64,000 nt of DNA, taken from Alphaproteobacteria bacterium (GTDB lineage: Bacteria; Pseudomonadota; Alphaproteobacteria; Ferrovibrionales; Ferrovibrionaceae). Position 1 is the first letter of the stretch. Every line of letters begins with the position of its first letter. A model generated the notes under the pieces. That model did no database searches. It had not been told where the DNA came from and saw only the letters and a list, made by a program, of their open reading frames with translations. The stretch is taken from positions 62,001 through 126,000 of the forward strand of contig JAFKFH010000021.1 in the NCBI GenBank assembly GCA_017307375.1. The letters run 5' to 3'. This document shows, piece by piece, positions 56,813 to 64,000 of this stretch. Made by a program: the position numbers and the translations under genes.

Positions 56813-57841
56813 TCAGGCCTGCGCCATCCGGTCGAAGGCCTGCACGATCTTGGCCGGATTGGGCAGGCAGAACTGTTCCATCGGCCGCGAGAACGGAATC
56901 GGCACGTCGGGATAGGCGACACGCTGCGGCGGCGCCTTCAGCCCGCGCAGGTCATGCTCGACGACGCTGGCGATGATCTCGCCGGAAACGCCGAAGGAGT
57001 GGTAATCCTCGTCCACCACGATCAGCCGGCCGGTCTTGGCGACCGAGCGGCGGATGGTGTCGCGATCGAGCGGCACCAGCGTGCGCAGGTCGATCACCTC
57101 GGCCGACACGCCGCGCCGGGCAAGGTCGTCGGCCGCCTTCAGCGCATTGTGCACCCCCATCGCCAGCCCGACGATGGTGACGTCGCGTCCCTCGCGCACC
57201 ACGGCCGCCTGGCCGAAGGGCAGGGTGTAGCTTGTCTCCGGCACGTCGACCGTCGCCCCCGGCTCGGTGCCGAGCCAGCCCATGCCCTGCAGGCCCTTGT
57301 GGAACATGTAGACCACCGGGCTGTCGTCGCGCAGTGCCGCCGTCATCAGTCCCTTGGCGTCATAGGCGTTGCTGGGCGCCACGACCTTCATGCCCGGCAG
57401 GTGGGCGAAGGTCGCATAGAGGCACTGGCTGTGCTGGCCCGCGTCGGAATAGCCGCCGCCGGTCGAGGTCATCAGCACCATCGGCACCTTGATGCCGCCG
57501 CCGGAAAAATAGATGTTCTTGGCCATCAGGTTGTAGATCGCGTCCATGCAGACGCCGAAGAAATCGACGAACATCAGCTCGACCACCGGCCGCATGCCGT
57601 CGGCGGCGGCGCCGACCGCGGCGCCGATGAAGGCGGTCTCCGAGATCGGCGTGTCGCGAACCCGTTCAGGACCGAATTCCTCGACCAGTCCGCGGGTATT
57701 CCCGAAAACGCCGCCCAGCGTTGCGATGTCTTCCCCCATCAGGAAGACCCGCGGATCGATCCGCATTTCCTGGGCCACGGCCTCGGCCATGGCGCGGGCG
57801 ATGGTCAGGCGCCGTTCGTTGCGCCCCGTCTGTTCCGTCAT
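56813..57841 (-). CDS. acoB: Acetoin-dehydrogenase-type E1 component beta subunit
   Basis: The 342-residue protein is the beta chain of a thiamine-diphosphate E1: MGEDIATLGGVFGNTRGL, RDTPISETAFIGAAVGAAA, and the C-terminal transketolase-like domain (VIDLRTLVPLDRDTI). With the alpha chain it decarboxylates a 2-oxoacid or cleaves acetoin and reductively acylates the lipoyl carrier. AAAGGACAGCAC precedes the ATG. It lies 27 bp after the alpha gene and 6 bp before the lipoyl gene. The acetoin assignment comes from the AcoR-type regulator gene. Confidence 0.88.
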   Translation of the reverse strand: MTEQTGRNERRLTIARAMAEAVAQEMRIDPRVFLMGEDIATLGGVFGNTRGLVEEFGPERVRDTPISETAFIGAAVGAAADGMRPVVELMFVDFFGVCMDAIYNLMAKNIYFSGGGIKVPMVLMTSTGGGYSDAGQHSQCLYATFAHLPGMKVVAPSNAYDAKGLMTAALRDDSPVVYMFHKGLQGMGWLGTEPGATVDVPETSYTLPFGQAAVVREGRDVTIVGLAMGVHNALKAADDLARRGVSAEVIDLRTLVPLDRDTIRRSVAKTGRLIVVDEDYHSFGVSGEIIASVVEHDLRGLKAPPQRVAYPDVPIPFSRPMEQFCLPNPAKIVQAFDRMAQA

Positions 57842-57868
57842 GTGCTGTCCTTTCTCGGCAAGGGGGCG

Positions 57869-58855
57869 TCAGGCGAAGACCCGCTCGAGCGCGGTTTCCG
57901 GGGCCGGATAGTCGGCCGCGCGCGCGAAGGCGATGGCTTCGTCGACCGTCGCCTGCGCGGCGGCCTCGATCGCATCGGCCTCGGCTTCATCCAGGCTGCC
58001 ATCCTCGATCAGGCGGCGGCGCAGGGCCGGAATCGGATCGCGGGCGAACAGCGCGTCCTTCTCGCCGGCCGGGCGATAGCCTTCGGCGTCGCCCATGAAA
58101 TGGCCGGCCAGCCGGTAGGTCTCGATCTCGATCAGGGTCGGTCCCGCGCCGCCGCGGGCTCGCTCGATCGCCTCGCCGGCCGCGGCAAACACCGCCAGCG
58201 GGTCGTTGCCGGGCACGTATGTCCCGGGCATGCCATAGGCGGCCGCGCGGACATCGTTGCGTGGAACCGCGGTCGATTGCCGCTTCGACACCGAGATGCC
58301 CCAGGCATTGTCCTCGACGACGAAGACGACCGGCAGCTGCCACAGGGCGGCGAGGTTGAGGGTTTCGTGGAAGGCGCCCTGGTTGACCGCGCCTTCGCCC
58401 AGGAAGGCGACGGCGACCCCCGGCTTGCCCTGCAGCTTGCGCGACAGCGCCGCCCCGACGGCCGGGCCCATCCCCTGCGCGATGATGCCCGAGCAGGAAA
58501 AATTCACCGCCGGATCGAAGATGTGCATGTGCCCGCCGCGCCCGCCGGACAGGCCGGCGGCCTTGCCGAAGATCTCGGCCGCCATCCGCTTCAGGTCGAC
58601 GCCCTTGGCGACCGCCACGTGATGGGGGCGGTGGGTCGAGGTGACGACGTCGCCGGCATCGAGATGGGCGCAGACGCCGACCGCGCAGGGTTCCTGGCCG
58701 TTCGACAGGTGCATCTCGCCTGGGATCGGCCCGTTGGCCATGTTGAAGGCCGGTGTCTTGCCTTCGAAATAGATGCGCTCGATCGCCTCCTCGAAACGGC
58801 GGCTGATCAGCATGTGACGGTACATCCAGCGCTTTTGCGCAATTGTCGGTGCCAT
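57869..58855 (-). CDS. acoA: Acetoin-dehydrogenase-type E1 component alpha subunit
   Basis: The 328-residue protein is the thiamine-diphosphate-binding alpha chain: GPIPGEMHLSNGQEPCAVGV, GGRGGHMHIFDPAVNF, and the cofactor motif FLGEGAVNQGAFHETLNL. The length and wording match AcoA/PDH-E1alpha of acetoin and related 2-oxoacid complexes. ATG 58853-58855 follows GGGAGGACCAGG. A -24/-12 promoter and a palindromic activator site lie upstream, and the regulator gene precedes them on the same strand. The substrate could be acetoin or another 2-oxoacid. Confidence 0.88.
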   Translation of the reverse strand: MAPTIAQKRWMYRHMLISRRFEEAIERIYFEGKTPAFNMANGPIPGEMHLSNGQEPCAVGVCAHLDAGDVVTSTHRPHHVAVAKGVDLKRMAAEIFGKAAGLSGGRGGHMHIFDPAVNFSCSGIIAQGMGPAVGAALSRKLQGKPGVAVAFLGEGAVNQGAFHETLNLAALWQLPVVFVVEDNAWGISVSKRQSTAVPRNDVRAAAYGMPGTYVPGNDPLAVFAAAGEAIERARGGAGPTLIEIETYRLAGHFMGDAEGYRPAGEKDALFARDPIPALRRRLIEDGSLDEAEADAIEAAAQATVDEAIAFARAADYPAPETALERVFA

Positions 58856-58893
58856 CCTGGTCCTCCCGGATTTTCTTGGGCGGACCAGGCCTT

Positions 58894-58909
58894 TCAAGTG
58901 CCGGGCCAG
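58894..58909 (-). promoter_or_regulatory. Sigma-54 (-24/-12) promoter of the aco-type cluster
   Basis: On the minus strand, CTGGCCCGGCACTTGA matches YTGGCACG-N4-TTGC with correct spacing; only the last C of -12 is A. Start would be near 58882, about 27 bases before the acoA start codon. RpoN is encoded in this window. Confidence 0.75.
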
Positions 58910-58948
58910 TGTCGGAAAGCGCGGGAAACGGCGGAGGCCGAATACCTG

Positions 58949-58970
58949 CCTGTCGCAGTCCTGCGACAGG
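58949..58970. promoter_or_regulatory. Palindromic activator site (likely AcoR-type UAS)
   Basis: CCTGTCGCAG-TC-CTGCGACAGG is a perfect 10-bp inverted repeat centred about 77 bp upstream of the predicted sigma-54 transcription start. A further half-site TGTCGCA follows at 58971-58977. Location and symmetry fit an enhancer for the adjacent AcoR-like activator. Confidence 0.65.
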
Positions 58971-58993
58971 TGTCGCACGCCGGGCGTCGCAGG

Positions 58994-60859
<1,866 letters not shown>

Positions 60860-60935
60860 GGCGCATCCTCCCTGACCGGGCAGGATATGGCCTTCGCGCC
60901 CCGCCGACAACCGGCACGCGGCCGGCCGGGGCGGG

Positions 60936-61777
<842 letters not shown>

Positions 61778-61781
<4 letters not shown>

Positions 61782-62212
61782 GCCAGGATACCGCGCTTCA
61801 TTTCGGTCACCTGCACCTGCGACGGCAGGAAGGCGCGGCGCAGCACCGGCAGCGAGCGGTGCGGGTTGCAGTCGCCGCAGACGAAGACGTCGAGGGCGGC
61901 GTAACCCTTCTCGGGCCACGAATGGATCGACATGTGGCTTTCGGCCAGCACGGCGACGCCCGAGATGCCGCCGTTCGGCTCGAAATGATGCAGGTCGATA
62001 TTGAGCAGCGTGGCCCCGATCGCGGCTACGGAATCACGCAGCGCGTCCTCGACGATCTTGAGGTTGTCGAGGTTCTGACAGCCCCACAGGTCGATGATCA
62101 GATGCTGGCCGGCATAGCGCACGCCGTCGCGATGGATGAAATGATCGTCGGCGACATCGGTCGCGTCGGAGACAGGAATGGCATGAAGCTTTGCGGCGCT
62201 GTTCGTCGTCAT
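61778..62212 (-). CDS. speD: S-adenosylmethionine decarboxylase proenzyme, class 1B-like
   Basis: The 144-residue proenzyme self-cleaves between Glu91 and Ser92 in LAESHMSIHSWPE to create a pyruvoyl cofactor. The conserved catalytic cysteine segment is DVFVCGDCNPHRSL. It makes the aminopropyl donor for SpeE, with which it overlaps. It is ~20 residues longer at the N terminus than the Thermotoga-type enzyme. A promoter-like sequence lies 68-96 bp upstream. Confidence 0.93.
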
Positions 62213-62279
62213 CGGACGAGACCCTCCACCCGGCTAAAAGTGTGAGACCCGTGCGCAACAGCGCCCGGCTGAGCGCTGC

Positions 62280-62308
62280 GATATGGGGCTAAACCCCCCG
62301 GAAAGCAA
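62280..62308 (-). promoter_or_regulatory. Possible promoter of speDE
   Basis: On the minus strand TTGCTT (62308-62303), 17 bp, then CATATC (62285-62280) form a moderate sigma-70-like pair in the gap after the TPR gene. A CAGCGC...GCGCTG stem follows in the leader. Support is moderate because both boxes deviate from consensus. Confidence 0.4.
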
Positions 62309-62316
62309 GTCTTATT

Positions 62317-63156
62317 TTATGACAGCGCGCCGAGGCGGCGGGTCCAGGCCGGATGCGGCTTGATCGCCACCGCATGGGCCAGCGCCCGGCGCGCGGTCGC
62401 GGGATCGCCGGCTTCGCCCGCCAGGGTGGCGCGGTTGGCCCAGCCTTCCGCCCATTCCGGCTGCAGCGCCAGGGCGCGCCGCGCGGCGTGGTCGGCCTCG
62501 TCGCGCCGGCCGCAATCGTGCGCCATGTTGGCCGACAGCAGATGGGCGGCGGCCGATTGCGGGTCGGTCGCGACCGCCCGGCCCAGCGCATGGAACCCGG
62601 CTTCCGGCGAGCCCGCCTCGGCCCGGGCCGCGCCCAGGTCGGTCCAGGCCTCGGCATAGGCCGGGGCGTAGATCAGCGCCAGCAGGTAGCCGCGCTGGGC
62701 GCCGCGATTGTCGCCGATCTGGCGCAGCAGGTTGGCGTGGTCGAGGCGCACTTCGGTGAGGTCGGGCCGCAGCGTCGCGGCCCGCGCCAGCAGCCGGGTG
62801 GCGACCGCGCCGTCGCCGCGCTTGACGGCGAGGCCCGCCAGTTCGGCAAAGCCGTCGCTGGCCGGATCGCAGATCAGCGCGGCGCGGAACGCCGCCAGCG
62901 CCGCCCGGGTCTGGCCGGTCTCGAGGAACCACTGGCCGAGCGCATGATGCAGCACCGCGGCGTCGGGAAAACGCAGCAGCGCCTGCTGGTAGGCCGCGGC
63001 GGCGGTTTCGCGCCGCCCGCCCTCGCGGGCGATCACGCCCTGCATCAGGTAGAGGTCGAGACGGTCGGGCTCGGCATGGATCAGCTTGCGCACCTCGGCC
63101 TCGGCGCGGCGGAAATCGCCGGCGGCGAGATGTTCGAGCAGCAGTTCCTCGCTCAT
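62317..63156 (-). CDS. TPR-repeat protein
   Basis: The 279-residue protein is made of tetratricopeptide-like helix pairs from residue ~5 to the end, with the classic A-x3-Y/A-x3-A spacing (YAEAWTDLGAARAEAGSPEA; WAEGWANRATLAGEAGDPAT). There is no signal peptide, so it is likely a cytoplasmic scaffold for protein interactions. The ATG at 63154-63156 overlaps the DUF423 stop (ATGA), implying coupled translation. The partner is unknown. The frame remains open far upstream but homology is limited to this part. Confidence 0.8.
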   Translation of the reverse strand: MSEELLLEHLAAGDFRRAEAEVRKLIHAEPDRLDLYLMQGVIAREGGRRETAAAAYQQALLRFPDAAVLHHALGQWFLETGQTRAALAAFRAALICDPASDGFAELAGLAVKRGDGAVATRLLARAATLRPDLTEVRLDHANLLRQIGDNRGAQRGYLLALIYAPAYAEAWTDLGAARAEAGSPEAGFHALGRAVATDPQSAAAHLLSANMAHDCGRRDEADHAARRALALQPEWAEGWANRATLAGEAGDPATARRALAHAVAIKPHPAWTRRLGALS

Positions 63157-63551
63157 CGGCGGGTCCCCCAGGCGGCAAGGCCCGCGATGGCCAGCACCAG
63201 CCAGCCGAAGATCAGCATCGTGCCGCCGGTCGGGGCGAGCGTCGCGGGCCGGCCGAACAGCGCGGTGGCATAGACGGCGTAGGCAAACAGCGTCAGGCCG
63301 ATGGCGAAGGCGAGCATCGCGATCTGGCCGAGGCGGCGCGACACCTTGCCCGGCCAGCGCGGCGCCAGGGCGGCGAGCGCGACGATTGCCAGCGCATGGA
63401 ACAGTTGCTGCAGGCTGGCGGTGACGACCTGGCCCTGGGCATGCGGATCGGCGACACCATGGGTGGCATAGGCCGCCGCGGCGACAGCCACCGCCCCGTT
63501 CAGCCCCGCATAGGCGACGGCCAGCGCCGCCCACCTGCCGATATGTGTCAT
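63153..63551 (-). CDS. DUF423 (YgdD/TMEM256-like) membrane protein
   Basis: The 132-residue protein has four hydrophobic helices and family-typical segments: GLNGAVAVAAAAYATHGV, QLFHALAIVALAAL and LFAYAVYATALFG. Homologs occur across bacteria and eukaryotes with unknown function. ATG 63549-63551 gives the normal length; an earlier in-frame ATG adds six unlikely residues. It is coupled to the TPR gene by a 4-bp overlap. Confidence 0.85.
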   Translation of the reverse strand: MTHIGRWAALAVAYAGLNGAVAVAAAAYATHGVADPHAQGQVVTASLQQLFHALAIVALAALAPRWPGKVSRRLGQIAMLAFAIGLTLFAYAVYATALFGRPATLAPTGGTMLIFGWLVLAIAGLAAWGTRR

Positions 63552-63581
63552 GACCCTGTCTCCGCCCACTATGGCCCAACG

Positions 63582-63675
63582 GCGCCAGCCCGGCGAAAGC
63601 CGGGCTCCAGGGCACGGGGCGTCGCAAACTGCACCGCGCTTTCCCTGGGCCCCGGCCTTCGCCGGGGCGACGATT
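63582..63675 (-). repeat. Dispersed palindromic repeat, copy 2
   Basis: Read on the minus strand, it aligns with the element at 34951-35035. Both begin with TCGTC then a CCGGCGAA-type stem, continue with a shared core CAGGGAAAGCGC followed by a Gln-like CAG-Y-TTGCG stretch, and end with a second CCGGC-TTCGCCGG stem. It lies between the DUF423 gene start and the ABC-transporter gene end. Confidence 0.8.
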
Positions 63676-63725
63676 GGTTGGGGACTTAGACCACGCGGGC
63701 CGCAGTGGCAAGCGGGCAGCCTGCC

Positions 63726-64000
63726 TCAGTCCGCCCCGCCCAGCACCGTCTCGGCGTGGTGGCAGGCGACGGCGCGGCCCTCGACCTGGCGCAGTTCCGG
63801 CCGGTCGCGCTTGCACAGCTCGGTCGCGAAGGTGCAGCGCTGGTGGAAGGCGCAGCCCGGCGGCGGGCGCAGCGGCGAGGGCAGTTCGCCCGACAGCGTC
63901 TTGCGCGGAATCTTGTTCGCGCCGGTCTGGATGCGCGGCCGGCTGCCCAGCAGCGCGCGGGTATAGGGATGGGCCGGGCGGTCGAACAACAGGCCGGTCT
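63726..64000 (-). CDS. Oligo/dipeptide ABC-transporter ATPase, C-terminal part
   Basis: Ninety-one codons are present; the gene runs off the right edge. The fragment has the OppD/DppD-F C-terminal extension: FDRPAHPYTRALLGSRPRIQ, then GCAFHQRCTFATELCKRDRP with the cysteine-rich pattern of that extension. The full protein would bind ATP and drive uptake of peptides, nickel or similar substrates. Whether it is the D or F subunit cannot be decided from this end. Confidence 0.9.
   Translation of the reverse strand, partial: TGLLFDRPAHPYTRALLGSRPRIQTGANKIPRKTLSGELPSPLRPPPGCAFHQRCTFATELCKRDRPELRQVEGRAVACHHAETVLGGAD

Noticed and set aside
62213-62316. A riboswitch in the speD leader, suggested by repeated GGGTCTC.
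   Set aside because: I could not match any known SAM or polyamine riboswitch consensus; only one simple stem is visible.

Overview
This window looks like the chromosome of a high-G+C alphaproteobacterium, most likely of Rhodospirillales type; the genus cannot be read from the sequence. The main evidence is the block kdsD-lptC-lptA-lptB-rpoN-hpf-ptsN, an NDUFA9-like complex I accessory gene, a DUF1150/Hsp20 pair, plant-type gshA, and gltB with a 36-residue propeptide. No phage, insertion sequence, CRISPR array or plasmid function was seen. The sequence reads as core chromosome with some accessory metabolic modules.

Layout. 1-3.4 kb: the end of an ammonium transporter gene with a strong terminator, a thioesterase, a membrane protein and a molybdopterin oxidoreductase. 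3.4-9.4 kb, minus strand: ubiD, a class III cyclase, an NAD-dependent epimerase, pmbA and a cysQ-like phosphatase, partly overlapping. 9.6-17.2 kb: an unrecognised helical protein, a divergent LysR/EamA pair, a Sel1 protein with degenerate GGDEF/EAL-like regions, a Cys-rich YkgJ-like protein, a soluble histidine kinase and a secreted hydrolase. 17.2-25.4 kb: a CheY-like regulator with a large hybrid kinase, ubiA, rsmE, gshA, and glyA behind a ZTP riboswitch. 25.4-35 kb: an AraC regulator, a chemoreceptor, an oxidoreductase, IorAB-type molybdenum hydroxylase, an NTF2-like protein and an acyl-CoA ligase. 35-45 kb: a secreted unknown, an SDR, gltB/gltD, the NDUFA9-like gene, tRNA-Leu(CAG) and RNase D. 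45.7-53.4 kb: the LPS-export/RpoN/PTS-Ntr block, a ROK-family protein with rotated motif order, and DUF1150/Hsp20 behind a heat-shock-type promoter. 53.6-64 kb: 3-hydroxyacyl-CoA dehydrogenase, an acetoin-dehydrogenase-type cluster with a split E2, speD/speE, a TPR protein, DUF423, and the end of a peptide ABC transporter ATPase.

How the genes fit together. The lipopolysaccharide genes make the Kdo precursor (KdsD) and drive export (LptBCA). RpoN and PtsN are linked to them in a conserved way. RpoN would be the sigma factor for the -24/-12 promoter before the aco-type cluster, where an AcoR-like activator gene and a palindromic upstream site lie in the expected order. GltBD, the ammonium transporter and PtsN represent nitrogen metabolism. 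UbiA and UbiD represent ubiquinone synthesis.

The strongest novelty candidates are the circularly permuted ROK-fold protein (51562-52671), the acetoin-type complex with lipoyl and catalytic E2 parts on separate genes next to a lipoate ligase, the Sel1/GGDEF-like/EAL-like protein, and a dispersed ~90-bp repeat present in two inverted copies. The ZTP riboswitch before glyA belongs to a known class, but a possible ribosome-site switching sequence is visible.
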